Shown one piece after another: positions 10,682 to 22,237 of a DNA stretch of 64,000 nt. The notes below the pieces were generated by a model. It was not told where the DNA came from, did no database searches, and was given only the letters and a program-made list of their open reading frames with translations. Numbering within the stretch: position 1 is the first letter of the stretch; the number at the start of each line of letters is the position of its first letter. Position numbers and translations under genes: made by a program. Origin of the DNA: Nothopassalora personata (Eukaryota > Ascomycota > Dothideomycetes > Mycosphaerellales > Mycosphaerellaceae); contig CM066288.1 in assembly GCA_033816765.1 (NCBI GenBank), forward strand, positions 3,410,001 through 3,474,000, written 5' to 3'.

Positions 10682-11344
10682 TCAGTAGAGCGTTTCCAGC
10701 AGTCTGCATATCCATACGTCGGTAAAGACCATTCGCGCGAGACCCCAGCGGCACAGGTCTGCTAATTCTGCTGCCTGCGAGAGTATGCCAATTTGCTGCA
10801 GGTGATTCAAAAGCCTTTGCTCAGACTTTTTGATGGGCTGGCCTGAATCGAGTCCTAAATCAGTCTGATTGTTCGCCTGGGCAGCGCGTTGTGCTGTGCC
10901 TCGTACGAATCGTGCCACGCTGACGCCTGGGATCAGATCTTCAGTGATCTCTTGAGAGTACAGTTGGCTCCCTTCCATGTTCAGATCGAGGCGGAAAGGT
11001 AGACCATTAGCCTGTCCCCATTGACGCAGCTGTTCAAGACCTGCGAATCCCGGCAACACTCGTGCCTCCTTCAGGAAATTCAGCAATTTCTTCTCAGATC
11101 CGGTCATATCATCGTTTGCCTGTGGGTCGTATAACGGCCAGACGGTGTTGCAGCCTTCACGCAAGCTTGGCGTGGATATGTTGGCTCGTTGCAATAATCC
11201 ATCATGTTCTTCCTCCTCGAGTGCAGCCGTGGCGGCGGTCAGGAAAGGCAGAATCTCCGCCCCCGTAGCCAGGCGGATGCTCCAGTCAGTCTTCGATAGG
11301 TCGTTTCGCAAGACCGCGAGCAGAGGCTTCTTAATGTTTGCCAT
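10682..11344 (-). CDS. Hypothetical protein with a duplicated helical segment (220 aa)
   Basis: A single frame starting at the ATG at 11344, beginning MANIKKPLLAVLRNDLSKTD. Two similar segments, SEKKLLNFLKEARVLPGFAG with LEQLRQWG and SEQRLLNHLQQIGILSQAAE with LADLCRWG, indicate an internal duplication near residues 85-115 and 172-205. No known family is recognised. The frame may be truncated: the last 15 or so codons after RWG lose similarity to the first repeat, and an alternative frame continues downstream with acidic, protein-like sequence, so a missed 3' intron is possible. The gene lies 164 bp beyond the stop of the DENN-like gene and on the same strand. Confidence 0.5.
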   Translation of the reverse strand: MANIKKPLLAVLRNDLSKTDWSIRLATGAEILPFLTAATAALEEEEHDGLLQRANISTPSLREGCNTVWPLYDPQANDDMTGSEKKLLNFLKEARVLPGFAGLEQLRQWGQANGLPFRLDLNMEGSQLYSQEITEDLIPGVSVARFVRGTAQRAAQANNQTDLGLDSGQPIKKSEQRLLNHLQQIGILSQAAELADLCRWGLARMVFTDVWICRLLETLY

Positions 11345-11508
11345 CCTTCATGGCTTCGATAGGTGTGTTGTGAGCCCGATGCGGCTTGCAGATTGTTGAA
11401 CTTTCGACTTGTTCGTGCAGGCAAAGCTCACAGAACTGAAACTGCACCATCAAGCCGCGTTTGCTGATCGCGCGCTGTACGCTCACTTTCACTCACTTTC
11501 GAACCGAT

Positions 11509-13187
11509 CTAACATATCCTGACACCGCACAATCTTACACCTTGATCGATCACAACAGCCTCTCGATCGAACCACACCTTCATCATGTCGCGCGCAAAAG
11601 CCTTGCCCTCCTGGCTCCACCTCCAGCTATCCAATCCCATCTCCCGCAGGTCATCTCCAGTCAGCTGTATTTCGTTCTCCTGGACACCCTGCTCAGTATC
11701 ATCGTCCGCTTGCTCCACCACAGCCGCCATAGTTCGCAACACCCCTTCCGTCACTCGTCTGAAGTAAGCAACGACCATGGTTGCTGCAGCCCGAGCATAT
11801 TCGGCTTCATGATCACTCGACGAGCCGTGCGTGCCGTCGCCCGGGAAGAGTCCACCGACGTCTGACATATCGAACAACATCTCTTCGTCTGCCTTTGCCT
11901 CCTCCTCCTCCCATGCACTGGCTTCGCCCGCAGAAGCCCACCACATGAAGCCCCGGTATGCCATATCGCTCCACGAAGGTGCCTCAACGGCTTCACTTTC
12001 GTCGCGATCCTGCAAGCCGGTGTTCTCATAGAGGGCAGTGCTGGTACCTCGCCGCTGCAGTAAAGGTCGTTCGTCACTATCTGTTGGTGGTTCTGAAGCA
12101 GACTGGTCGGCGCTGAATCCTACCGTCTGCCGTCGAAGTCGTCGGAGCTCTCTCCTAAGGAGCGTCCACCGTCTGAGGTCGCGCTGCGAAGCCTTCACGT
12201 ATCTGCCATCCGAGGTTTTCAAGGTGGGCCAAATCTTCTGCTGTGCCAGGGATGTAGCGGCTGGAAGTTCGACGAGCACATCGAAAAGTTGCTTCTTCTC
12301 GCCGAGGATATCGTCAGTAGTGCACGCTACCCACCCATTGCTGTTGTCTCTGTTAGCTAACGAGTCTATGTCGTGAATGCCAATCTGGAACAGAGCCGAG
12401 CTACGCAGCAGTATTTCTGCTCCCGTAGGAAGACATTCTGCCAAAGACGGCGCAATGCTAGACAGCACAGAAGTGATGTAGACGATGTTCGCATGATTCT
12501 GCACCGAAGGGCTTCCAAGTATCAACACACGTTTGCGCGCTAGAGCAGCTCGGTGCAGAGGGAAGAGCAAAGGTCCGAAAGTGTCAAGTATAGCAGACAG
12601 GTGCAACGCAGGATGATCAGCAGGCCATGCTCCACCCACATTGAAGCCAGCGAGGGTGGCTTCTGATGACGCGCGCTTCCGCGATTGAGAGGTTGACTGT
12701 GAATTATTTCTTGCCGCCTCATCCAGCCTGTGGTGCTCCCAGAACAACTCCAATGCTCGTGTGTCTGATGTATTTTTCACCACCTCTTTGGCTAATGTTC
12801 TCAGTGCTTCTGCGTGTGTCCAGCTGCGGCCCAATTGACCATAGCTCAGCGGTACAAGCGCACCGACTGCTGCAAACTTCGCATTGCGGTGCTTCGCATC
12901 GGTTTCTGCTTGTACGAATGCACTGACGCCGGCATATGCTTCGCCTTGAATGAAGTATACCAGATCTTCTTTCACAGCGTGTAGGCCAGAAGGCAAGCTC
13001 TTGTACTCAACGCCATCGAGGTCGACTTCCGGAAGGCTGCGTTTCCAGGCGATGGTGTAGCTGTGTCCGTCTCAGTCTCGGGGTTTTTTGTTGGCATGCT
13101 AGGGGTCAGCCGAGTGCCTTACCCGACTTTCTGGTCGAAGATGACGAGAAACACAGCAGCCACAGGCGGACTGTCGTGTCGTTCCAT
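11509..13187 (-). CDS. DENND11/LCHN-type protein (DUF4484, DENN-like)
   Basis: Exon 1 is 13187-13123 (MERHDSPPVAAVFLVIFDQK) and exon 2 is 13060-11509, joined across a 62-nt intron (donor GTAAGG, acceptor ACAG). The product has 538 residues. The N-terminus, continuing YTIAWKRSLPEVDLDGVEYK and then SLPSGLHAV, is the hallmark of the LCHN/DENND11 group, relatives of yeast Anr2 and of Avl9-type DENN proteins. The central part (HPALHLSAILDTFGPLLFPL, RVLILGSPSVQ) matches the DENN core, and the last 200 residues contain an acidic, Trp-rich region that fits the DUF4484 C-terminal block. These proteins are thought to act with small GTPases in membrane traffic; the partner here is unknown. The family assignment is from recalled motif order, not from a search. 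Confidence 0.8.
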
Positions 13188-14096
13188 TGCAACACAATGA
13201 CGAGAGGTGTTCAATCTGGTGATGTAGTGACAGGCCGGGAGAATACTCAGGAACTTGGGATAGGGTCATTGATCGCATGCTCTCGTGACAGCGAGGACCA
13301 CAATGCTCTTGCCGAAGACCTGGTGCGGACGGCGATGGACCACTTGCATGTGAACGACGTCGGGAAGTGAATAGGGACGGTGCCGCGACACGAACGTGAC
13401 GCGTCAGATGGCTCGTGCGTCACACTAGCTCCATCCTCCAGCTCCAACTTCGCGACCTCATTTCTTCTCCTCTTCTTTCCACTCTAGCACACCAACATAG
13501 AGTGCCTTGCCCCACCCATTCCGCATCTTACGATCATGAATATGCGAGACGACACAACCCAGTATGGTCCATGGCTGTCAATTGATTGCTTCTAGAGGAG
13601 TGCGATTTCTTCGCATAATTGGAAGGTCAGTATTCAATATGACGCTGAAGATTTGCGGCGACCCATCAAATCTTTGGCACGTTAGCACGTCTGGTGATGG
13701 GTTTGCTCGCGTACACTTGGCCCAACGACCGCGATCGCCTTTTCTTCTTCCTTGTCTATCTCGTAAAATCATGCGATCTGCCTTTACTCTCCAACTCCCC
13801 TGTCTACCACCTGATTCTCGTTTTTCCTGTCTCCCCATTAGTGGGCGGGCTTGAGAGCCTGCATCTAGAGGGGATGTGATTGGCTTCATGTATAGTGTAC
13901 AGGGCGAAAGTGTGGCGTGGAGTCCGTTTTGAGGCGGCTTTCGGCACGAGAGAAAAGTCTTGCGCAATCTAACCTATGTCGATACTCTCATGCAACACTG
14001 GCAGTAAAGTCGTCACCACAGCCATGATCAATTACTCAACTAACGCCATATAATGCCTGGACCGAAGCTCTGACGTTACTGATGTACTGCCACCGC
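13188..14096. other. Intergenic stretch upstream of the DENN-like gene
   Basis: About 0.9 kb without a recognisable gene. It holds the 5' flank of the DENN-like gene and the 3' flank of the laccase relic. Several overlapping short open frames on both strands show no motif. Confidence 0.5.
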
Positions 14097-15250
14097 TTAC
14101 ACACCACTACCATAGTCCTCCAGACTACTTGCGATCTGATACGTCGACCCCGAGTTACACCCGTCCTCCAACGTATCCGTATCATACAGCGCCGCGATCT
14201 CGTCGTAGCTCTCGATATATTGCAAGGCGAAGCCTTCCTCAGTATGCCGGCCAATATGACAATGACAGAGCAAGCTCCAGGATTATCAGCTTGGAAGGCG
14301 ATCACGACATAGCCAGAAGCAGACAGCATTGTGACATCTCTCCTGACGGGATGCGAGGTCTGTAATGTTGGTGCTGAGGATTCGTATGTGCCGCTACCTT
14401 GAGCGAGTTGGTAGAAGTCGTGGCCGTGTCAATGGTTGAGATGTGTGATTGTGTTTGTGGTTTGGACGATGATGTAGGCCCATGTGTCGTCGTCACCCTG
14501 TTCTGGTGGCCAGTCTGGGTACGATGTTGTGCGAGATATGAGCACATACTAGGAATTCAATGATACCAAAGCTATACTCTCAGAAAGCTTCATTGTTAAT
14601 GACTTGCAGAGCAGAAGGATCCGCCCACTTGACCTTCATCAATGTACCGCCAATTTACCACTCAAAGAGGTTGTCGGAATTGAAGCCAACTGTCACGGCC
14701 ACATTCTCACCCAGTGTCGCCGATGAGCCAGCGTCGAGCTCAAGGTGCGGCGGCACCAGGTCACTTGACACTCCACCAAAGCACTCCTTCTCGTCAATCT
14801 CATATTGGGTTGTCGAAGATGTGCCGATGCTACTGCAAGAGCAATGTCATCGAAGTTGCGATATCGAAATGGACGGGTAGTGGAACGCCCTGCCACGCGT
14901 AGAGAATCAAGCGAATACAGCAGTCTACGAAGACCTCGACGATTATGCAGGAAGTTATTGCTTCTGCAAGCCGGGAGCATCACAAGCAGTATTGAGATGG
15001 GCGCGAAACGTGAGGTGAAGTTTTTGGTGAAGTGGTGTGGGGTTCGTTGAGTCGACAGTGCCTCGCGATCTCGCATGACTCTTCGATATCCAGCTCGGTC
15101 CAAACACGCGTCCCATTGTGTGTACCCATGCCACAGCACCTGAGCACGCGGCAGTGCATTTGTTTTGACAGGTCTGAACGGCGTTGGCACGAGAACAATG
15201 TGGCCTCGCAAGCGAGATGATTGCACACCTCCTCTCGGACTCCAGCAGAG
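14097..15250 (-). pseudogene. Laccase (multicopper oxidase) pseudogene
   Basis: Pieces of a laccase can be read in order on the minus strand. Around 15,110 one frame gives GMGTHNGTRVWTELDIEE, then QYEIDEKECFGGVSSDLVPP and LGENVAVTVGFNSDNLFEW followed by a TAA stop at 14655-14657. Next comes DTWAYIIVQTT, then a copper-ligand motif HLNH-stop-HGHDF with TGA at 14429-14431, where laccases have HPIHLHGHD. The reading continues through SGYVVIAFQADNPGA to a frameshift near 14,270: one missing base interrupts the expected W-L-C-H-C-H-I-G, which resumes in the next frame as LCHCHIGRHTEEGFALQYIE and ends at TAA 14097-14099. The N-terminal half with the HWHG and HSH copper sites is not recognisable. At least two stops and one or more frameshifts mean the gene is dead. 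The 5' boundary is approximate. Confidence 0.85.
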
Positions 15251-15418
15251 GCGACCAAGGAGTAAGTTGAAATGTCCATAGAACGTTCTGCGTCGTTGTG
15301 GTGGTGTAGATGTCTCCTAGGGTCCCAGGACTTGAGCAAACGCAGTGACGGCTGGGCACTCCGTTCACCGATCACTTCGTTCATCCTGACACTCATTCCT
15401 CCTCTGTCGACCAACAAG

Positions 15419-15938
15419 ATGTTCATCATGTCTATCGATGTCTTCTTCCTCCTTTGTCTGGGAATAAATGCCATAGCTGCAGATGGCGTTCAGGATTATG
15501 GACATGGCAGCGGAATCAAAGGTCTTCCTTTGTTCTACAGCGACGTATGCGCCCTGACCGATGATGGGGGAAGGTTGAGGCTGACCACGCCTGCAGGGAC
15601 CGCCTATCTTGGCCTCGCTCCACCACCACATGCCAGCATATCGATCAACATCACCTGGAAGCAATACAAGAGCTGGAGCAATCTCTTCGTCTGCCTCGAG
15701 AAATTTGGCGCTTATACATAGGCCCAAACTTCGATAGTGACGCAGAACGCAAGTGGTGGATCCTTCACTGCAGATCCGACGGATTCATCCCTCAATCAAC
15801 ACTGGCAACTGGACCTCGCCTTCGCTCTGGATCGACAACAGCGTTGGAGCATTCTCTGCTACAGGCTTCACTTCCGATGTTACCTCAAGTGGCACCGACA
15901 CCGCTTCGACCTCTGAGGTACCCTTCTGGTCTGGATAA
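15419..15938 (+). pseudogene. Possible decayed secreted-protein gene
   Basis: From an ATG at 15419 the frame reads MFIMSIDVFFLLCLGINAIA, which looks like a signal peptide, and runs to TAG at 15719-15721. Reading through the stop gives SIVTQNASGGSFTADPTDSS, and after a one-base shift TGNWTSPSLWIDNSVGAFSA, ending at TAA 15936-15938. The continued Ser/Thr/Asn-rich, glycosylation-prone composition across the breaks suggests one former secreted protein. I cannot name the family, and a coincidence of open frames is a real alternative. Confidence 0.3.
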
Positions 15939-16213
15939 GCGAACCCGGTGACATCGCAACAAAGTGGTACGCCGAGCCAGTCGATAGTCAGAATTTGACG
16001 TTCGTTCTTCAGTGGAATTTGGGTAATGTAGCGACAGACACAGCCAGGCCAGTCGTGGTGAAGTCGCTTAGATCGACAAAGAGTTGAAGGCGGCGGAAAA
16101 GCATCCAGTCGGCGGCGGGGCTCGGAGCCAACAGAGCAAAGTAGTGTTTCCTTAGACGAATTAGACGTTATGTGAGGCTTTGACACAGATGTCTAGGCAG
16201 TATTGACAGCCTT

Positions 16214-17287
16214 TTAGCCAACGAATTGTGGCATGTTTCGGATGCATCCATAGCACAACCTACTCTTCGCGGGACTTTGTCCTTGAAGTGGCATGTTGCA
16301 CAGCTCACAATGTTGCTCCACTTCCTCCAGTGATGGTGCCTTCAGCTTACCAGTCGTTCTCACCACGTTTGCCACGATGGAAGGATATTCCTGCTCGACG
16401 CCTTCGAAGTATTGCTCCATCAGGTCATCTATGGTGGTGTTCTTCGTACTGACTGCCGGCTTTCGGTCGTTTTTGATGATGCACTCTTCCATAGAAGGCT
16501 CAAGATAAGACACGTAAGCTTCCACTTCCTTGGTCAAGAGATCTCGCAGTGGATAGTAGGAAGTGAGTCCACGAGGCGTGTTGCCGTCCGCGACAAGCCA
16601 GGGAAGAGCGAACCCTCGGCCTTTAGCCGTTTCTGCCAAAGTTCGTTCAGCCAGTTTGGTGGTGCTGTCTGACCAGATAATGGCCTCGCAGTCCTCTCGA
16701 CGAGCGTAGTCAAAGACAAGTCGTGCTTGTAGTGTTCGTGACATATCTTGGCGAGCCGTAGCAGACTTCGCCGAGGCTAGAACTTGACGAAGCTGCTCAT
16801 CGGAGCTATTGTCACCCGCAGCGCCAGAATTCACTTCGGAGAACAGAGCAGCCAAGTCCTCCAGCGATGTCACTCGGGACAGAGACAGGGCACAGTACTC
16901 ATGCTCTGGATATCGTGCTTTAACGTTGGCCAGTACCGCCTCATTGGCGCCGAGTATGGATGAATGCTCGCAGACATGCAGGATCTGCAGCTTGAAACCA
17001 GTCCTTCCTGTCCTTTCCATTTGGCCTCGCAGATGCTGACCCAGGATGTGTAATAGTGCGAGCGAACAAGCGTCCAGTGAAAGTGGGAGCAACAGCTTAC
17101 GCTGCTTGCCGGGCTCAGCGTTCCGGACGCGAAAGGTCTCGAGACGCTTCACAACCTTGGTATGCGCATATTTGCTGAAGCATGCGGTGCACAGTGGCTC
17201 TGTCCGCACCACGATGGCGGGCTCAACGTCTTGACAGCGTCTGCAGAGAGCGTCGTCCTTCGGCTTGGCTGGCACTCGACCAGGCAT
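16214..17287 (-). CDS. CTU2: Cytoplasmic tRNA 2-thiolation protein 2 (NCS2/CTU2)
   Basis: An intronless frame of 357 residues from the ATG at 17287. The N-terminus contains CRRCQDVEPAIVVRTEPLCT and CFSKY, a zinc-binding cysteine pattern typical of Ctu2. The middle has the pyrophosphatase-like fold segment with LLLPLSLDACSLALLHIL, where a degenerate P-loop replaces the SGGxDS of the catalytic partner Ctu1. The C-terminus holds the second cysteine set, CELCNMPLQG with RLCYGCIRNM. With Ctu1/Ncs6 this protein uses sulfur from Urm1 to thiolate the wobble uridine U34 of tRNA Lys, Glu and Gln in the cytosol. Length is at the short end for fungal homologues. Identification rests on the paired cysteine clusters and overall order and is firm. 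Confidence 0.88.
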   Translation of the reverse strand: MPGRVPAKPKDDALCRRCQDVEPAIVVRTEPLCTACFSKYAHTKVVKRLETFRVRNAEPGKQRKLLLPLSLDACSLALLHILGQHLRGQMERTGRTGFKLQILHVCEHSSILGANEAVLANVKARYPEHEYCALSLSRVTSLEDLAALFSEVNSGAAGDNSSDEQLRQVLASAKSATARQDMSRTLQARLVFDYARREDCEAIIWSDSTTKLAERTLAETAKGRGFALPWLVADGNTPRGLTSYYPLRDLLTKEVEAYVSYLEPSMEECIIKNDRKPAVSTKNTTIDDLMEQYFEGVEQEYPSIVANVVRTTGKLKAPSLEEVEQHCELCNMPLQGQSPAKSRLCYGCIRNMPQFVG

Positions 17288-18300
<1,013 letters not shown>

Positions 18301-21300
18301 ATGGCGTGGGATCAGCTGTCGATCAACAAGCCGCATCTGGTGTACATTATACTGGGCGGCTTCACCAGCCTGTTCATGTTATGCTCCTCAGTCGTCAAGG
18401 AGCGATTGTACATTGGCGAGGCAACGGTAGCAACGATCTGTGGCATCATATTCGGACCACATGCTGCGAACCTTATCAATCCACTGACTTGGGGCAACAC
18501 CGACCAGATCACGCTTGAATTCTCTCGAATCGTACTGGTCGTGCAATGTTTCGCCGTAGGAGTCGAGCTGCCAAAGGCCTACATGGAGCGTCACTGGCGT
18601 TCTGTTGTGTTCCTTCTGGTACCGGTCATGACCTTTGGTTGGCTTGTTACAAGTCTATTCGTATGGGCAGTGTTCCACGGACACCTCGACTGGCTCGAGA
18701 GCTTAACAGTCGCTGCGTGTGTCACAGCTACTGATCCCGTTCTGGCCTCTTCGGTGGTCGGTAAAGGCAAGTTTGCTAAGCGTGTGCCCAAGCATTTGCG
18801 AGATCTCTTGTCGGCTGAGTCTGGCTGCAACGATGGCATGGCTTTCCCGTTCATCTATCTCGCATTGTACATTTTGCACTACAAGCCTAGTGGCGGAGAC
18901 ATCATGTTCCACTGGGTGTGCTACACCATCCTGTACGAATGCTTGTTCGGCGCTTTCTTTGGCGTCATGGTGGGCTATATCGCACGGCGGTTGATCCGAT
19001 ACGCTCACGAGAAAGACTTGATCGACAGAGAATCGTTCTTGGTGTTCTACTTCGTGTTGGCTTTGTTCTGCGCTGGATCTGGATCCCTTCTTGGCTTGGA
19101 CGATCTACTGGTGGGCTTTGCCTGTGGAGTCGGCTTCAGCAACGACGGCTGGTTCACCGAGAAGACGGAAGAGTCGCACGTTTCTAACGTCATTGATTTA
19201 CTCATCAATCTGGCATTCTTCGTATACTTTGGCACAATCATTCCTTGGGAGCAATACAACGCTGGCAATCTTGGTTTGCACGTCTGGAAACTTGTCGTGA
19301 TCGCTATACTTGTGCTATTCTTCCGCCGGATACCGATCATGCTAGCTCTCAAACCACTGATACCGGACGTGAAGACGTGGCGAGAAGCTTTGTTCGCTGG
19401 TCACTTTGGGCCCATTGGTGTCGGTGCGGTCTTCGTGGCTATCCTGGCTAGAGCAGAACTGGAGACGGATACAACGACGCCACTCGCAGATTTACCTCCA
19501 CCTTCGACATCGGAGTATAATGTCATCTACCTCATATGGCCTATAACGACGTTTCTGGTCGTGGTCTCTATTGTGGTCCACGGCTCATCTATCGCCGTCT
19601 TCACCCTTGGAAAGCACATCAACACCCTGACATTGACCATGTCGTACACTCAAGCAAATGAGCAGTCTTGGATGGATCGTCTACCACGCATCCAGTCCAG
19701 ATCGAAGAGTCAGATGTCGGCGCAGTCTTTTGATGACGAGAAAGCCGAAGCCGGTTATCTGCAACCGGGAACTTTCCTGCGAAGGCAAAAGGAAGAGGAT
19801 AATCCAAGTCGTGCACAAAGCAGGGCATCGTCTCGACGTCGCTCACGGCATAGTAAGAGCAAGAGCTTGACAGGAATGTTTGGTCCCGGTGGGCCGATCA
19901 GTCAGTCGGCTATCGAGCCTTCCAAGAGGGATGAGAGCCCAGAGCAAGGCTTGAACAGAAGCGACTCTGACACCCTCGCCGTGAAGAGCGATCCACCTTC
20001 GAATGATAAGCCATCGCCAGCCGAGGACGCCAGTGGGTTTGAACTGGAGAAGAAGGACAGCCCAGGTGAAATATACGAAGAAGGCCAAGAAACGGTGTAC
20101 GAAGATGAAGAAGGCAACGTTCTAGAGGTCGAGAGCAGGGGCGAGCAGGGCAAGCGGCGTCAGGAGCACGAGCTTCGCGAAGGCCGTAGACTGATGCACA
20201 ATGAAGGCGCCGACAAGAACCAAGGCGTGCCTTCGACCCACGATGATCCAAAGACTGACCCTGGTCACGAAGTTGTCCATGAAATGGAGGCTGGCGAAGG
20301 TAAAGTTTTCCGCGAGCCTGATAATGGACCCAAGCAGAGACCCGGTAGAGGCTGGCGAGAAGGCTGGAACAAGATGAGTAAGATGAGCACCACCGCCATC
20401 CGGGGCCGGGACGCCGCCTCCAAAGCGAAGAGGGAGCCTGAGAATAAAGAGACCCGCGGCCCTGCTCGAGTATACCAGTACGGCAATACCATCATTGTTG
20501 AAGATGAGGATGGTGAAGTCATTCGAAAGTATGACATCCCAGCGCCGGATAAGAAACAGGGCACTGCCGAGCAACCCAGTAAGACTAACGAGAGAATTGG
20601 GAAGATGGGCAAGATGCTTGGTCTCAGCGGCAAGGAAATCAAGGCAGCCGCTGGAGCATCAGCCGTTGATGCGCCTGGCGCGGAAGCCGGTCCTGCAGGT
20701 TCGAAGCCGTCTATCATGAATCCTCTCGAGGAAGATGATCATCGTGTCCGCTTCGTGACTCAGGGAGGTCGACGCATGAGCAAGGCAGAGTTTATCAGCC
20801 AGATCCGTAGCATGGATCCGAAATCGCGAGTCGAAGCTGTAGAAGACAGCGATGTGCCAGAGGCTGTTAAGCGTGAAGCTCGCAAGGAGTCTCGGGCGCA
20901 AGCGATGGGACCTGAACAATCACGAGGACGTGGACAATCGATTCAGGTCAACGCAGTTCCTACCGTTGCAGAGCGACCAGAAGCCAAGAGCAAAGCCGAA
21001 AACCGCGGCGCATCTGCACGGCCAGCACAAGTGGAGAGAACTGCGACTAGCGAGTCTGCTGATCTCAAACTAGTGACATCACGGGAGGAAGTGCCTGTGC
21101 ACAATGTATCATCAGACCTCAGAGAACGTCGCACTCAACGACAAAGCGAAGGGGAAGGCGACAGGACGGAGACTGCTGCTGAGCGGCGAAGACGTCTTGC
21201 AGCCGCCCGCCCGGTTGAAGACTCGGATTCGGAGGACGATGGCACAGATCGTGTGCCTCCAGCCAGGCGGCTCGGTGCTTCAAGAAACTCACCACCAGCC

Positions 21301-21528
21301 CAAGCAGGCCGCAACATGGCCGACACTATTGAAACCGCTGCGGAGAGACGTCGCAGAGAAGGTGCTCTGGGGATTGCTGGGAGGGATGACAGCGATAGTG
21401 AGGATGACGACCAACCACGAGAAGCACCGCAGCCGCGTTCGAACATTCGCTTTGCAGATCAATCCACTGCGCAACAGCAACAGCAGCCGCAGCGCAGGCT
21501 ACGTTGGGGAAAGGATGTTAGACCATAG
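18301..21528 (+). CDS. NHA1: Plasma-membrane Na+(K+)/H+ antiporter with long C-terminal tail
   Basis: An intronless frame of 1,075 residues from the ATG at 18301 (MAWDQLSINKPHLVYIILGG), the first in-frame ATG. Residues 1-430 form about 12 hydrophobic segments of the CPA1 antiporter fold. Family hallmarks are the unwound-helix motif TATDPVLASSVVGKGKFAKR and the ion-site segment AESGCNDGMAFPF with its Asn-Asp pair, followed by GPIGVGAVF. The remaining 640 residues are hydrophilic and charged with Arg/Ser-rich and acidic patches, as in yeast Nha1 and fission-yeast Sod2 relatives, where the tail regulates transport and cell-cycle responses. The protein exports Na+ and K+ in exchange for protons and supports salt tolerance and pH homeostasis. 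The tail contains a duplicated ETAAERRRR motif (around residues 958 and 1014), each followed by DSDSEDD. Confidence 0.92.
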   Translation: MAWDQLSINKPHLVYIILGGFTSLFMLCSSVVKERLYIGEATVATICGIIFGPHAANLINPLTWGNTDQITLEFSRIVLVVQCFAVGVELPKAYMERHWRSVVFLLVPVMTFGWLVTSLFVWAVFHGHLDWLESLTVAACVTATDPVLASSVVGKGKFAKRVPKHLRDLLSAESGCNDGMAFPFIYLALYILHYKPSGGDIMFHWVCYTILYECLFGAFFGVMVGYIARRLIRYAHEKDLIDRESFLVFYFVLALFCAGSGSLLGLDDLLVGFACGVGFSNDGWFTEKTEESHVSNVIDLLINLAFFVYFGTIIPWEQYNAGNLGLHVWKLVVIAILVLFFRRIPIMLALKPLIPDVKTWREALFAGHFGPIGVGAVFVAILARAELETDTTTPLADLPPPSTSEYNVIYLIWPITTFLVVVSIVVHGSSIAVFTLGKHINTLTLTMSYTQANEQSWMDRLPRIQSRSKSQMSAQSFDDEKAEAGYLQPGTFLRRQKEEDNPSRAQSRASSRRRSRHSKSKSLTGMFGPGGPISQSAIEPSKRDESPEQGLNRSDSDTLAVKSDPPSNDKPSPAEDASGFELEKKDSPGEIYEEGQETVYEDEEGNVLEVESRGEQGKRRQEHELREGRRLMHNEGADKNQGVPSTHDDPKTDPGHEVVHEMEAGEGKVFREPDNGPKQRPGRGWREGWNKMSKMSTTAIRGRDAASKAKREPENKETRGPARVYQYGNTIIVEDEDGEVIRKYDIPAPDKKQGTAEQPSKTNERIGKMGKMLGLSGKEIKAAAGASAVDAPGAEAGPAGSKPSIMNPLEEDDHRVRFVTQGGRRMSKAEFISQIRSMDPKSRVEAVEDSDVPEAVKREARKESRAQAMGPEQSRGRGQSIQVNAVPTVAERPEAKSKAENRGASARPAQVERTATSESADLKLVTSREEVPVHNVSSDLRERRTQRQSEGEGDRTETAAERRRRLAAARPVEDSDSEDDGTDRVPPARRLGASRNSPPAQAGRNMADTIETAAERRRREGALGIAGRDDSDSEDDDQPREAPQPRSNIRFADQSTAQQQQQPQRRLRWGKDVRP

Positions 21529-22237
21529 ACCGCTTCGCGCTGAGAGGGGACGGAACAAGCGAGCAGATGAACAGGTTATGCTCAACGTTCTAGTTTATGT
21601 CCACGAGATAATGAGTTGGCTCCGTGATGAGAACATTGGTAATGCATAGTTTAGCGTACCGCAGGAGGATGTCTGTCGTATTGTTTCAGGCTGAGTGGTT
21701 GTACATATCACAGAAAAGCATCACGACCGTAGAACCCAGCCATCACCACAAAAGTACAATACGCCATATTATCATTACCCAGCCCTGCGTCCAGTCGGAG
21801 TAGAGTGTCGGGAACCGACCTTCCGATGCGGTACCGAGACAAAGCCACGTGTGATGGCACAGTCACACGGACATGGAGCGACACGTTCTTGCCAAGCTCG
21901 ATGGTAGGAAACTAGAGAGTGCATGCTAGGTGGCAGTGAAGACAGCCAGCCGAAGTAAGATATGAACAAGTCATTTCAATCCTTGAATGCGAGGACACAG
22001 GCCACAATATGAACACGCCTTGTAACTAACATGCTAACAACCTTGTAGTCCAGACCAGACGGCTAAAGCTGCGTCTCCAATGCCAGTGCGGATATGAACA
22101 AGCACCATGCTTCGAACGCTGTGCAATATGATAATCATCTACTCCTCCTCAATCCCGTCAAATGCCACCCACCCCACAAATGCACCGTCCGCTTGTCAAC
22201 ATCGTTCTACCTTGATGACTTCACAACGACACTTTCG
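21529..22237. other. Intergenic stretch between convergent genes
   Basis: About 0.7 kb holding the 3' regions of the antiporter and arrestin genes. Nothing else is recognised. Confidence 0.5.

Noticed and set aside
14515..14549. A 35-nt intron within the laccase relic (GTATGT to CCCAG)
   Set aside because: Too short for a normal fungal intron; treated as part of the decay, although a remnant of a longer intron is possible.
15100..15180. LWHGYTQWDAC on the minus strand as the laccase HWHG copper motif
   Set aside because: The same bases read in another frame as GMGTHNGTRVWTELDIEE, which fits the order of later laccase parts better; the WHG match is a chance overlap.
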